A stretch of 64,000 bases of DNA, taken from Falsiroseomonas sp050563535. Its GTDB lineage: Bacteria; Pseudomonadota; Alphaproteobacteria; Acetobacterales; Acetobacteraceae. This document shows positions 31,865-40,386 of this stretch, piece by piece; position 1 is the first letter of the stretch; every line of letters begins with the position of its first letter. The notes below the pieces were generated by a model, which saw only the letters and a list, made by a program, of their open reading frames with translations, did not search any database and was not told the origin of the DNA. The stretch covers positions 3,665 through 67,664 of the forward strand of contig NZ_JBNXUO010000028.1 in NCBI RefSeq assembly GCF_050563535.1. Reading direction: 5' to 3'. A program made the position numbers and the translations under genes.

Positions 31865-33348
31865 TGGTCGGCTTCCGAGAGATCCCGGCCTCGAACAGGT
31901 CCACCCTGTTCTTCGCCGAGCTCGACAACTCCCGCGCCAATTCCGGCACCGCCGGCTCGCTCCGCAGCCTCATCATCGGCCAGCAGCTCGCGACCGGCGA
32001 CCTGCCGACCGGCCTGCCGGTGCTGCTGGAAGGGCTGGACTGGCTGCGCGGTCGCGCCGGCCGCGGCTCCATGCTCGCCCTGATGGCGGAAGCCTACCGG
32101 CGGGGCGACCGCAGCGGCGAGGTCCACCTGCTGCCGCTGGCCGACAACGGCGCCGGCGTCGCCGCGACCGGCACGCTCACCGTCACCGCCGCGCCCACGG
32201 CCGCCGGCACCGAGGCCGTCTACATCGGCGACCGCCGCGTGCAGGTGGCGGTCGCCCCGACCCAGACGACGGCGCAGGTGGCCACCGCGATCGCCGCCGC
32301 GATCAATGCCGACACCTCGCTGCCGGTCACCGCGACGGCCGCGACCAACACCGTCACCGTCACGGCGCGCCACAAGGGCCTGACGGGCAACGACATTACC
32401 CTCGCGCGGAACCTCCTCGGCTCCGCGGGCGGGGAAGTCGCGCCCGCAGGCCTCGCGATCACGGCGGCCGGCCTGTCGGGCGGCACCACGGCGCCGGACC
32501 TCGCGGCCGCGCTGGCGAACCTCGCCGGCGAGCCCTTCGAATTCCACGCCATGCCCTACACCGACGCGGCCAGCCTCAACGCGCTGCGGGACCACCTGGC
32601 GGCGCGGTGGAGCTGGGACCGGATGCTCTACGGCGGTGCCTTCGCCGGGCTCCGCGGCACGCTCGGCACCGCCGTCACCTTCGGCCTTACCCGCAACGAC
32701 CAGCACACCGTCTGCCTGCCGGCCGACGGCTCCCCCACCCCTGCCTGGCTCTGGGCCGCGAACCTCGCCGGCGCCTGCGCCGCCTCCATCCGCGCCGATC
32801 CGGGCTTGCCGCTGCACGGCCTGCGGCTCGACGTGATGGCACCGCCGCGGGAAAAGCGGTGGGGCGACGTGGATGACCGCAACACGCTGCTGAACAACGG
32901 CCTCGGCGCCTTCGTCGTCACCGCGGACGGCACCGTCCTCACCGACACGCTGGTGACCACCTACCGGCTCAATGCCCAGTCGGTGCCGGATGACAGCTAC
33001 CTGTACCCGGAGACGATGTACGTCCTCGCCGCCGCGATCCGCCGGCTGAAGGCCTATGTCACCAGCACCTTCGGCCGCTTCAAGCTGGGCAGCGAGGGCA
33101 CGCGCTTCCGCCCGGGCTCCAACATCGTCACCACGGGCGTGATCCGCGACGGCATCCTCGCGGAGTACCGCCGCATGGAGGCGGACGGCCTGGTGCAGGA
33201 GTACGATGCCTTTGCCGAGGCGCTGGTGGTGGAGCGCGACAGCGCGAACCGCTGCCGGGTGAACGGCCTGCTGCCGATCGTCCCGATCGACCAGTTCCGC
33301 CAGTTCGCGGCGCTGATCCAGTTCCGGAAGTCCACCTCGCTGACCTGA
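31864..33348 (+). CDS. Contractile tail sheath protein (Mu gpL-like)
   Basis: 494 residues. Opening MVGFREIPASNRSTLFFAEL, the lengthy insert with repeated Ala/Thr strands (about 95-205), and the conserved C-terminal block (NTLLNNGLGAFVVTADGTVL; YLYPETMYVLAAAIRRLKAY; FRPGSNIVTTGVIRDGILAE). It forms the contractile outer tail layer and shows the virion is a myovirus. Confidence 0.93.
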   Translation: MVGFREIPASNRSTLFFAELDNSRANSGTAGSLRSLIIGQQLATGDLPTGLPVLLEGLDWLRGRAGRGSMLALMAEAYRRGDRSGEVHLLPLADNGAGVAATGTLTVTAAPTAAGTEAVYIGDRRVQVAVAPTQTTAQVATAIAAAINADTSLPVTATAATNTVTVTARHKGLTGNDITLARNLLGSAGGEVAPAGLAITAAGLSGGTTAPDLAAALANLAGEPFEFHAMPYTDAASLNALRDHLAARWSWDRMLYGGAFAGLRGTLGTAVTFGLTRNDQHTVCLPADGSPTPAWLWAANLAGACAASIRADPGLPLHGLRLDVMAPPREKRWGDVDDRNTLLNNGLGAFVVTADGTVLTDTLVTTYRLNAQSVPDDSYLYPETMYVLAAAIRRLKAYVTSTFGRFKLGSEGTRFRPGSNIVTTGVIRDGILAEYRRMEADGLVQEYDAFAEALVVERDSANRCRVNGLLPIVPIDQFRQFAALIQFRKSTSLT

Positions 33349-33415
33349 CGTCCCCGGTCGCCGGGCGGCCCGGCCCGCCCGGCACATCCCCACCATCCTC
33401 GGCAGGATCGATTCC

Positions 33416-33784
33416 ATGGCCTTCGAGCCCGGTGCCCTAGCCGGCACCTCCTACCTCTACATCGACGGCGTCGAATACGCGGTCGTCGGCAGCGTCGGCT
33501 ACCAGGTCAGCCGCAGCGTGAAGGAAACGCTGATGGGCCAGGGCGGCGTCCACGGCTTCAGCGTGAAGCCGGTCGCCCCCTACATCAAGGCGCAGATCCG
33601 CGACAGCGCGGGCACCCGCGTCGGTGACTTCGAGGGGATGGAGAGCGTCTCCGTCTCGCTCGAGCTCACCAGCGGCAAGCGCATCACCGGCAACGGCATG
33701 TGGTGCGTCAACGCGGTCGAGGTGAACAGCGACGACGCCACCTTCGAAGTCCGCTTCGAAGGCGCGGACGTGCAGGAGGGCTGA
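33416..33784 (+). CDS. Tail tube protein (Mu gpM-like)
   Basis: 122 residues: GTSYLYIDGVEYAVVGSVGY, RSVKETLMGQGGVHGFSVKP and LELTSGKRITGNGMWCVNAV fit the Mu-type tail tube family. It forms the inner tube through which DNA passes. Next to the sheath, as expected. Confidence 0.88.
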   Translation: MAFEPGALAGTSYLYIDGVEYAVVGSVGYQVSRSVKETLMGQGGVHGFSVKPVAPYIKAQIRDSAGTRVGDFEGMESVSVSLELTSGKRITGNGMWCVNAVEVNSDDATFEVRFEGADVQEG

Positions 33785-33786
33785 CG

Positions 33787-34110
33787 ATGGACGCACGCAG
33801 CCTGACTGACGCCGAGGACGTGATCGAGGAGATCCCGCCCCGCACGGTCCGCTTCCCGGCGGTCGAGTACAACGGCACCACCTGGACCGAGATCACGCTG
33901 CGGCCGCTGACGATCGAGATGATCCTCGCCGCGCAGCGCCAGAAGGGGCAGGTGGAACAGGCGGTGGCGATGATGGTGGCCAGCGCCGGCATCCCGCCCC
34001 AGCTCGCGGTGAAGATGTCGCCGAAGGTGCTGGAACACGCCTCGGAGTATTTCGCGCGTTTTTTGCCGAATGGCCCGATGGCGGCTGGGGACGCGCCGCC
34101 GCCCGGGTGA
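33787..34110 (+). CDS. Tail assembly chaperone (Mu gp41-like)
   Basis: 107 residues in the zero frame: VRFPAVEYNGTTWTEITLRP then LTIEMILAAQRQKGQVEQAV. It binds the tape measure protein during tail assembly. Near the 3' end it carries the slippery heptamer TTTTTTG in the correct frame for -1 slippage, which would give a longer 140-residue version. That two-product arrangement is conserved in function (lambda gpG/gpGT) even though sequences vary. Confidence 0.85.
   Translation: MDARSLTDAEDVIEEIPPRTVRFPAVEYNGTTWTEITLRPLTIEMILAAQRQKGQVEQAVAMMVASAGIPPQLAVKMSPKVLEHASEYFARFLPNGPMAAGDAPPPG
34059..34065 (+). other. Predicted -1 programmed frameshift site
   Basis: T-TTT-TTG, with zero-frame codons TTT (34060-34062) and TTG (34063-34065). 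Slipping back one base re-pairs both tRNAs and enters the frame that remains open to the TGA at 34206-34208. The site lies 45 bases before the zero-frame stop, between the tail tube and tape measure genes, exactly where tail chaperone frameshifts occur. Confidence 0.8.
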
Positions 34111-34208
34111 CGATGGCCTGCGGCTTCGGGCCGCGGGACGCCTTCGTCATGACGCCGGCGCAGCTGCTGTGGTGGACCCGCCGCGCGGCCGAGATGGGAC
34201 GGCTCTGA
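34065..34208 (+). CDS. Frameshift extension of the tail assembly chaperone (Mu gp42 / lambda T-like)
   Basis: Forty-seven codons in the -1 frame (AEWPDGGWGRAAARVTMACG; MTPAQLLWWTRRAAEMGRL). The ending TPAQLLWWTRRA is typical of phage tail chaperone second frames. There is an in-frame GTG at 34107 overlapping the zero-frame stop and an ATG at 34113, so separate translation is possible, but only fusion by the TTTTTTG shift gives a sizeable protein. The stop is 1 base before the tape measure ATG. Confidence 0.75.
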   Translation, partial: AEWPDGGWGRAAARVTMACGFGPRDAFVMTPAQLLWWTRRAAEMGRL

Positions 34209-34209
34209 C

Positions 34210-36144
34210 ATGACCACGGCATCCGCCGGCACGCTGAACGTCGTCATCCGCGGCGTCGACCAGGTCTCGGCGCCGCTCCTGAAGATCGGGGGCAATGTCC
34301 GGGCGCTGAACGCGGCGCTCGGGCGGCTCGGGAATGCCTCCGGCGTCACGCCGGCGGTCCGGACGCTGGCGGCCGGCCTGGGCGCCGCGGTGCGGAACCT
34401 CGCGGCGATGGTCCCGGCGCTCGGCGCGGTGACCGCCGCCGGCAGCGTCGCCGGCCTGTATCGCCTGGTCGGCGGCTTCGCGGCCATGGGGGCAGAACTC
34501 GGCCGCACCGCCTACCGCGTGCAGACCACGGCATCCGCGCTGCATGTGATGGGCGGCGCTGCGCGGCTCGCGGGATCCTCGGCCGAGGACCTGTCCGCCG
34601 GCCTCGAAGGCCTCGGCGGCGCCGTGATCGACGCCGCCGGCGGCCGCGACGACACGGCGGCGATGTATCTCCGCATGCTCCGCATCGACATGCGGAACGC
34701 GGCCGGCGAGGCACGCACCGCGTCGGAGGTCCTGCCGGAGGTCGCCGACGGCATCGCCCGCATCGCCGATCCGCGCCTGCAGGCCCGCGTCATGGGCGCG
34801 CTGCGCCTGCCGGCCGGGTTGCTGCCCTACCTGCGCCAGGGCGCCGCCGGCATGCGCGCATACGAGGAGGAGGCGCGCCGAGCGGGCGCCGTGACCGAGG
34901 AGGGTGCGGCCGCCGCCCGGCAGTTCGAGATGGCGCAGACGCGCCTCAGCCTCGCCGGGCAGGGCCTGACCAACATCCTCGCCGCGCGGCTGGCGCCGGT
35001 GCTCGTGCCGCTGCTGGACCGCCTGTCGAACTGGCTGATCGAGAAGGGGCCGCAGCTCGGCGACATCGTCGAGGGCCTGGCCCGTCGGTTCGCAGCCTGG
35101 GTCGATGACGGCGGCCTGACCCGGCTCGGCGAACGCCTCGAGGCGATCGGCGGCGCGTTCGACACCGTCATCGGCTGGATGGGCGGAATGCAGAATGCGG
35201 CCATCGTGCTGGGCGCCGTCCTGACGGCGCGTCTCCTGTCGCCGCTGACCTCGATCGCCTTGCTGGCTGGCCGGCTGGGCCTGTCGGCGTTGGGCGGCGC
35301 GGCATCCCTCGCCGGGACGGCAGCCGGCACCAGCGCCGCCGCGGCGCTGGGCGGCGCTGCCGTGGTCGGCGGTGCTGGCTACGGCTTCGTGCGGATGCTG
35401 GAGCGGTATCGCGAGACGGGCGCCGGCTCGCCGGAACGGCAGAGGGAACGCGCCACGCTGTGGCGCGACCGCGGCGCCGTCTATGGCGGCATCCCCGCCG
35501 AACCCGGCCCGGCGCCGACGGACCTGCTCGGCCTCATTGGCCGTGCCGAGGGCACCGACCGCGGCCGCGGCTACAACGAGACACTCGGCTACGGCGCCTT
35601 CATCGGCGGCGACCGCGACCTCACCGGCATGACGCTCGACGAAATCGACGAGATGCAGGGCGCGATGCTCCGCCATCCCGGCAACACGCTGAACTCCTCT
35701 GCCGCCGGCCGCTACCAGATCACCCGCAGCACCCTGCGCGACCTGCGCGGGGCGCTCGGCCTCGACGGGTCGGAACGCTTCGATGCGGCGATGCAGGACC
35801 GGCTGGCCACCGCGCTGGCGGAACGCCGCGGCCTGCGCCAGTTCCAGGCTGGCGCGATCTCGCGTGACGAATTTCAGTCCCGCCTGGCGCGCGAATGGGC
35901 GTCCATCCCGGACCCGCGCACCGGGCAGGGCGCCTATGCCGGGCAGCGCCGCCCGGGCGTGGACCAGCGCACCGTCGATGGCGTGCTGGAAGCCGCGCGC
36001 GCGCCGGCCGCCGCCGCCGCCCCGCAGGAGGTGAATGTGCGCGTCACCCTGGCCGGGCCCGGCAGCGCCGGCGCCACCATCCGCACCGAGACGCCGGGCG
36101 GCGGCGTGCGCATCGAACGCCCCGCGCTCGGGGCCACGCCATGA
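34210..36144 (+). CDS. Tape measure protein with C-terminal muramidase domain
   Basis: 644 residues. The N-terminal part (1-330) is a helical tape measure with hydrophobic segments (LNVVIRGVDQVSAPLLKIGG; LTARLLSPLTSIALLAGRLG). From about residue 437 a lysozyme-like domain of the lambda endolysin/GH104 type appears: LLGLIGRAEGTDRGRGYNET with the probable catalytic Glu in RAEGT, YGAFIGGDRDLTGMTLDEID and NSSAAGRYQITRSTLRDLRG. It would both set tail length and open peptidoglycan during DNA entry. Length is short for a myovirus tape measure, implying a short tail. Confidence 0.9.
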   Translation: MTTASAGTLNVVIRGVDQVSAPLLKIGGNVRALNAALGRLGNASGVTPAVRTLAAGLGAAVRNLAAMVPALGAVTAAGSVAGLYRLVGGFAAMGAELGRTAYRVQTTASALHVMGGAARLAGSSAEDLSAGLEGLGGAVIDAAGGRDDTAAMYLRMLRIDMRNAAGEARTASEVLPEVADGIARIADPRLQARVMGALRLPAGLLPYLRQGAAGMRAYEEEARRAGAVTEEGAAAARQFEMAQTRLSLAGQGLTNILAARLAPVLVPLLDRLSNWLIEKGPQLGDIVEGLARRFAAWVDDGGLTRLGERLEAIGGAFDTVIGWMGGMQNAAIVLGAVLTARLLSPLTSIALLAGRLGLSALGGAASLAGTAAGTSAAAALGGAAVVGGAGYGFVRMLERYRETGAGSPERQRERATLWRDRGAVYGGIPAEPGPAPTDLLGLIGRAEGTDRGRGYNETLGYGAFIGGDRDLTGMTLDEIDEMQGAMLRHPGNTLNSSAAGRYQITRSTLRDLRGALGLDGSERFDAAMQDRLATALAERRGLRQFQAGAISRDEFQSRLAREWASIPDPRTGQGAYAGQRRPGVDQRTVDGVLEAARAPAAAAAPQEVNVRVTLAGPGSAGATIRTETPGGGVRIERPALGATP

Positions 36145-36902
36145 CCCGCCCCGGCCCCTATCGCCCCGCCTCCTGGCGTGGCGTGCCCTTCGGCGTCTGG
36201 GACGCCGACGGCGCCTTCGGCCGCGCCACGGCGGTGCACGAATACCCCTTCCGGGACTCCGTCTGGGTCGAGGACCTCGGCCGCGCCACCCGCAAGCTCG
36301 GCCTCCGCGGCTTCCTCGTCGGTGACGACGTCGCCGCGCTCGAGGCCGAGATGATCGAGGCGGCGGAGGCGGAAGGGCCGGGCCAGCTGATGCACCCGAC
36401 GCTCGGCCCCCTGAAGGCCAGCCTCGTGGAATTCCGCAGCACGGTCCGCCACGACCTTGGCCGCGTGGTGGAACTGCACTTCACCTTCATCGAGAACGGC
36501 GCGGAGCTGTTCCCGCTCGCGGGTCTCGCGCCCGGCGCGCGGGTGGAATCGCTGGCCGGCGCCCTCGACGCCGCCGCGGCGGGCGACTTCGCCCGCGCCG
36601 CCGGCGACGCACTGCGCGGCGGCGCGGCCGTGGTGCGCCAGGTGCAGACGGCGGTCGGGCAGTACACCCGCATCGCCAGCGGCCTGATCGGCGACGCCCG
36701 CGCGGTGCTGAACGTCGCCGGCCTCGTGGTGCCCGGGGTCGACCGTGCCTTCGGGCGCTTCACGGCCGGCTACCGCAACGCGCTGTCGCCGGTCGGCGGC
36801 ACGCTGCGCACGGTCGATGGCGGCCTGGCTGCGCTCGGCTCGGCCCGCCGCCGCGTGGCCGACGGCGTGGACCGGGTCACGCGCCTGGCGGCCCGGCTGT
36901 GA
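36141..36902 (+). CDS. DNA circularization/baseplate hub protein (Mu gpN-like)
   Basis: 253 residues. The N-terminal domain matches the Mu gpN 'DNA circularization' family: ASWRGVPFGVWDADGAFGRA, VHEYPFRDSVWVEDLGRATR and GQLMHPTLGPLKASLVEFRS. In Mu-like tails this protein is part of the baseplate hub. The ATG at 36141 overlaps the tape measure stop. Confidence 0.9.
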   Translation: MTRPGPYRPASWRGVPFGVWDADGAFGRATAVHEYPFRDSVWVEDLGRATRKLGLRGFLVGDDVAALEAEMIEAAEAEGPGQLMHPTLGPLKASLVEFRSTVRHDLGRVVELHFTFIENGAELFPLAGLAPGARVESLAGALDAAAAGDFARAAGDALRGGAAVVRQVQTAVGQYTRIASGLIGDARAVLNVAGLVVPGVDRAFGRFTAGYRNALSPVGGTLRTVDGGLAALGSARRRVADGVDRVTRLAARL

Positions 36903-37462
36903 CCGCGCTGTCGGACCTGGCCGCGGCCGTGCAGGACCTCGCCGGGGCGGTGCGCCGGCTGGGGCAGGACCCGGCCGACGCCATCCGCCTGCTGGCGCTG
37001 CTGGCCGCCGTGGGGCCCGTCGCGGCGACCGGGGACGACGGCCTGGGCCGGGCCATGGCAACGGCCGAGGCAGCGGCGGCCGCGTTGTGCCGCCGCGCCG
37101 CCCTGGCGGCCCTGGCCCGCGCCACGGCCGCCGCGACGCCGCCGGGCTACGAGGAAGCGGTGGCGCTGCGCGATGCCACCTGCACCCTGCTGGAGGCGGA
37201 GGAGATCCGCGCCGCCGATGCCGGCGACGCCGCCGCGGCGCTGGCCCTGCGGGACCTGCGCGCCGCGGTGGCGGAGGATCTGACCGCCCGCGCCGCCGAC
37301 CTCTCCCGCCTGCGGGAGGTGAATGTGGCGGAACCGCTGCCCGCCCTCGTCCACGCCTGGCGGCTGTTCGAGGATCCCGACCGCGCGGACGAGGTCGCGC
37401 TCGCCGCCGGCGCCGAGGACCCGAACTTCATCGGCGGCCGGTTCCGCGTGCGCGGGGACTGA
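36899..37462 (+). CDS. Hypothetical protein downstream of gpN
   Basis: 187 residues from a GTG at 36899 that overlaps the gpN stop. Almost entirely helical and alanine-rich, with conserved-looking REVNVAEPLPALVHAWRLF then EVALAAGAEDPNFIGGRFRV at the end. In longer gpN proteins the C-terminal region has a similar ending, so this may be the split second half of gpN. Specific role unknown. Confidence 0.65.
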   Translation: MTALSDLAAAVQDLAGAVRRLGQDPADAIRLLALLAAVGPVAATGDDGLGRAMATAEAAAAALCRRAALAALARATAAATPPGYEEAVALRDATCTLLEAEEIRAADAGDAAAALALRDLRAAVAEDLTARAADLSRLREVNVAEPLPALVHAWRLFEDPDRADEVALAAGAEDPNFIGGRFRVRGD

Positions 37463-37498
37463 AGCGTGATCCGCGCCAGCGGGGGCGTGGACCACGCT

Positions 37499-37924
37499 TC
37501 AGGCGGCCTCGACCTCGACGACGACGCGGCGGCCGAGGGCGCGCAGGGCCAGTTCCACCTGGTCGACCCGGCTGCGGTGCAGGATGTCCCGCACCCGGCG
37601 GGCGTTCTTCTCGTCGATGCCCATCCGACGGGCCAGTTCCACCGTGCTGATGCGGGCCGCGAGCATCGCCTCGTGCAGCGCCAGCTTGGTGGCCTCCAGC
37701 ACCGGCACGGCAACGACAGGACGGCCCGCCGCCTCGCTCGGCACCGGAAGCGGCGCCTCGCGGTCGACGTAGAAGCTCAGGCCGCTGACCAGTGCGTCCT
37801 CTGCCATCGCCAGCGCGTCGGCTTCGTCCTCGCCCTGGGTCAGCGCCTCCGGCACGTCCGGGAAGGACACGCTGAAGCCGCCCCCGGGCTCTGGCGTCAG
37901 CGTCACGGGATAGGCGTAGCGCAT
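37499..37924 (-). CDS. hicB: HicB-type antitoxin
   Basis: 141 residues. The N-terminal RNase H-like fold (MRYAYPVTLTPEPGGGFSVS, FPDVPEALTQGEDEADALAM) neutralises the toxin, and the C-terminal half is a helix-turn-helix (AARISTVELARRMGIDEKNA) for operator binding. Translated 2 bases downstream of hicA. It lies antisense to the surrounding tail genes, so it must be expressed from its own promoter in the lysogen. Confidence 0.92.
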   Translation of the reverse strand: MRYAYPVTLTPEPGGGFSVSFPDVPEALTQGEDEADALAMAEDALVSGLSFYVDREAPLPVPSEAAGRPVVAVPVLEATKLALHEAMLAARISTVELARRMGIDEKNARRVRDILHRSRVDQVELALRALGRRVVVEVEAA

Positions 37925-37926
37925 GG

Positions 37927-38136
37927 TCAGTCCTCCAGGTCCGCCCGGCTGAGGCCGAGCTGCTTCAGGATTGCGTGGTAGAGCCCGGTCTTCAGGTCGA
38001 CCGGGTGGCGCGGCACGGTGGTCGACCGGCCGTTCAACGTCACCTTCGTGTGCCGCCCGCCTTCGCTGACATCGATGTCCCAGCCGCGCCGGGTGGCGAG
38101 GCGGCGGAGGCGACGAAGAAGATCGGCGGGCTTCAT
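37927..38136 (-). CDS. hicA: HicA-type toxin (mRNA interferase)
   Basis: 69 residues with the HicA double-stranded-RNA-binding-like fold: MKPADLLRRLRRLATRRGWD then the active region SEGGRHTKVTLNGRSTTVPR with the catalytic His, and HPVDLKTGLYHAILKQLGL. It cleaves mRNA when free. Two palindromic sites lie just upstream, presumably HicB operators. Confidence 0.92.
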   Translation of the reverse strand: MKPADLLRRLRRLATRRGWDIDVSEGGRHTKVTLNGRSTTVPRHPVDLKTGLYHAILKQLGLSRADLED

Positions 38137-38146
38137 GCCGACAATA

Positions 38147-38195
38147 TCGGGCAGATGTGCCCGAGCGTCAAGCGCAGACCGGGCAGATATGCCCG
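38147..38195. promoter_or_regulatory. Tandem palindromic operators of hicAB
   Basis: Two near-identical inverted repeats, TCGGGCAGATGTGCCCGA (38147-38164) and CGGGCAGATATGCCCG (38180-38195), with centres 32 bases apart, lie 11 bases upstream of hicA. Spacing of about three helical turns puts both on one DNA face, which suits cooperative HicB binding. The second ends 18 bases before the gp44-like ATG, so binding could also touch late tail transcription. Confidence 0.75.
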
Positions 38196-38213
38196 ATGAT
38201 CTCCGGAGAGCCC

Positions 38214-39350
38214 ATGCCCAGCCGCGACGGCGACGTGACCCTGACGGTGGGCGACCGGCAGCTGTCCGGCTGGCAGGAGATCTCCGTCGGCATCGGCATC
38301 GAACGCATGCCGGGGGACTTCACCCTGCTGGTGACGGACACCTTCCCGGGTGAGGCGGCAGTGCCGGTGCAGCCGGGGATGGAATGCGTCCTGCAGATCG
38401 GCACCGACACCGTCGTCACCGGCTATGTGGACCGCTACGCGGTCGCCGTCAGCCGGCGCGGCGGGACGGCCATCAAGGTCACCGGGCGGGGGCGCTGCCA
38501 GGACCTGGTGGACTGCTCGGCCTATCTGCGCGGCAGCGCCAACCAGATCCGGGCCAGCCGAGCCCGCGCGGTCATCGAACGCCTCGCCGCGGTCTACGGG
38601 ATCGAGGTCGACGCACGCGCCGGCGATGGGGAGGTCGTGCCCCAGTTCAACGTCATCCTCACGGAAACCGCCTGGGACATCATCGACCGGATCGCGCGCC
38701 ATTCCGACTTCCTGGCCCATGAAGGGCCGGACGGCCGGCTGGTCCTGGCGCGGCTCGGCGCCGACCGCGCCGCCAGCGGCTTCAAGGAAGGCGTGAACGT
38801 CGAGGAGGCGAACGTCACCCGCTCCGCCGACAAGCGGTACAGCCTGTACGAAGCGGTCTTCATGCCGGTGGAAACGCTGGGCGACGTCGCGCGCGCCACG
38901 GCGTCGGCGGACTTCAACACCCGCGCATCCGCCCCCGACATCTCGATTGGCGCCGCCGTGCCAGGCAGCGGGCGCCGCTTCCGCCCGCTGATCATCGTCG
39001 CGGAGGTGGCGCAGAACGACCCGGCTTTCATCCAGCGCCGCGTGGAATGGGAACGGGCCCGCCGGCTCGGCCGCAGCCAGGCCGTGGAGGTGGTCGCGGA
39101 TTCCTGGCGCGATGCCGCCGGCGCGCTGTGGCGGCCGAACACGATCGCCCGCGTGCAGCTGCCCACGCTGGGGCTGCCCGACGCCGACTGGCTCATCACC
39201 GAGGTGAACTTCGAACTCGGGCGGTCCGGCACCCGCGCGCGCCTGACCCTGATGCCCCGCGAGGCCTTCCAGCCGCAGCCGATCATCCTCCAGCCCTTCG
39301 ACTGGCAGGTCGCGGAGGCGCTGCGCCCGGCCAGCGGACCGACCCCGTGA
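38214..39350 (+). CDS. Baseplate hub protein (Mu gp44 / gpD-like)
   Basis: 378 residues: DVTLTVGDRQLSGWQEISVG, DTVVTGYVDRYAVAVSRRGG, CQDLVDCSAYLRGSANQIRA and RFRPLIIVAEVAQNDPAFIQ match Mu gp44 / late control protein D-like baseplate hub proteins. The ATG at 38214 has GGAGAG just upstream; another ATG at 38196 is in frame but overlaps the hic operator. Confidence 0.9.
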   Translation: MPSRDGDVTLTVGDRQLSGWQEISVGIGIERMPGDFTLLVTDTFPGEAAVPVQPGMECVLQIGTDTVVTGYVDRYAVAVSRRGGTAIKVTGRGRCQDLVDCSAYLRGSANQIRASRARAVIERLAAVYGIEVDARAGDGEVVPQFNVILTETAWDIIDRIARHSDFLAHEGPDGRLVLARLGADRAASGFKEGVNVEEANVTRSADKRYSLYEAVFMPVETLGDVARATASADFNTRASAPDISIGAAVPGSGRRFRPLIIVAEVAQNDPAFIQRRVEWERARRLGRSQAVEVVADSWRDAAGALWRPNTIARVQLPTLGLPDADWLITEVNFELGRSGTRARLTLMPREAFQPQPIILQPFDWQVAEALRPASGPTP

Positions 39351-39838
39351 TCGACCGCCTCTATGCCCGGCTGATGTCGATGATCGCGGTCGGCCGCGTG
39401 GTCGCCAGCACCGCGCTCGGCGGCCGCGGCGCGCGGCGCCTGCAGGTGCGCTTCGACGGGGCGGAGATCCGCGACGACACGCCGCTGCTGAACGCCTACG
39501 GCTTCGCGTCGCGCCCGCGGGCCGGCGCGGATGTAGTGGTGCTGTTTCCCGGCGGCAACCGCGCCGCCGGCTTCATCGTCGCCACCAACGACCGCCGCTA
39601 CCAGCTGGAACTGGCCGATGGCGAATGCGCCGTCCACGACGATCTCGGCCAGCGGGTCCACCTGACCCGCGCCGGTATCGTTATCGATGGCGGGGGCCGC
39701 CAGGTCACGGTCACCAATACGCCGAAGGTCCGCATCGAGTCCCTGCTCGAGGTGACCGGGGACGTGCGGGTGGGCGCCCGCACCTTCAACACCCACACGC
39801 ACCCCGAAACCGGCAGCAGCACCGGCTCCCCGGCATGA
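39347..39838 (+). CDS. Baseplate spike protein (Mu gp45 / gpV-like)
   Basis: 163 residues from a GTG at 39347. OB-fold part (VRFDGAEIRDDTPLLNAYGF; VVVLFPGGNRAAGFIVATND) followed by a beta-helix spike. The tip has NTHTHPETG with the His-x-His that binds iron in P2/Mu spikes. It punctures the outer membrane on contraction. Confidence 0.92.
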   Translation: MIDRLYARLMSMIAVGRVVASTALGGRGARRLQVRFDGAEIRDDTPLLNAYGFASRPRAGADVVVLFPGGNRAAGFIVATNDRRYQLELADGECAVHDDLGQRVHLTRAGIVIDGGGRQVTVTNTPKVRIESLLEVTGDVRVGARTFNTHTHPETGSSTGSPA

Positions 39839-40284
39839 CCGCCACCGACATCGCGATCGTCTGGGATCCCGCGCTGACGACGGGTGACTGGCAGCTCACC
39901 GGCGACGGCGCGCTGCTGACCGCGGCGGCGCTGGAAACGGCGGTGATCGTCAGCCTCTTCACCGACGCCCGCGCCGACCCGGGGGACCGGCTGCCGCCCG
40001 GCGAGACGGACCGTCGCGGCTGGTGGGGCAACGCCCTCGGCGATCCGGTCGGCTCCCGGCTCTGGCTGCTGCGCCGGTCCAAGCGCCTACCGGAGACGCT
40101 GGCGCTCGCCCGCGACTACATCCGGGAAGCCCTGGCCTGGCTGGTCGAGGATGGCCTGGCGGACCGCGTCGAGGTCGCGACCGAATGGCGCACGCCGACC
40201 CGCATGGGCGCCGTCATCACGGTCACCCAGCCCGGGGGCGGCACCGCTGCGCTGCGGGCCGAATGGGCCTGGGGGGGCCTGTAG
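39835..40284 (+). CDS. Mu gp46-like baseplate protein (GP46 family)
   Basis: 149 residues: TDIAIVWDPALTTGDWQLTG, AALETAVIVSLFTDARADPG and RRGWWGNALGDPVGSRLWLL are typical of the GP46 family, a wedge component of the baseplate (gpW/gp25-like role). ATG overlaps the spike gene stop as ATGA. Confidence 0.9.
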   Translation: MTATDIAIVWDPALTTGDWQLTGDGALLTAAALETAVIVSLFTDARADPGDRLPPGETDRRGWWGNALGDPVGSRLWLLRRSKRLPETLALARDYIREALAWLVEDGLADRVEVATEWRTPTRMGAVITVTQPGGGTAALRAEWAWGGL

Positions 40285-40386
40285 GCCCCCCGCAGACCGC
40301 ACCGGCCGACATTCCAACCCGCGCGCCGCTGCATCGGCGCGCAAGCCTGGCGCGCGGATGCGCGCCGGCGTCTGAGGCACAGGAAC

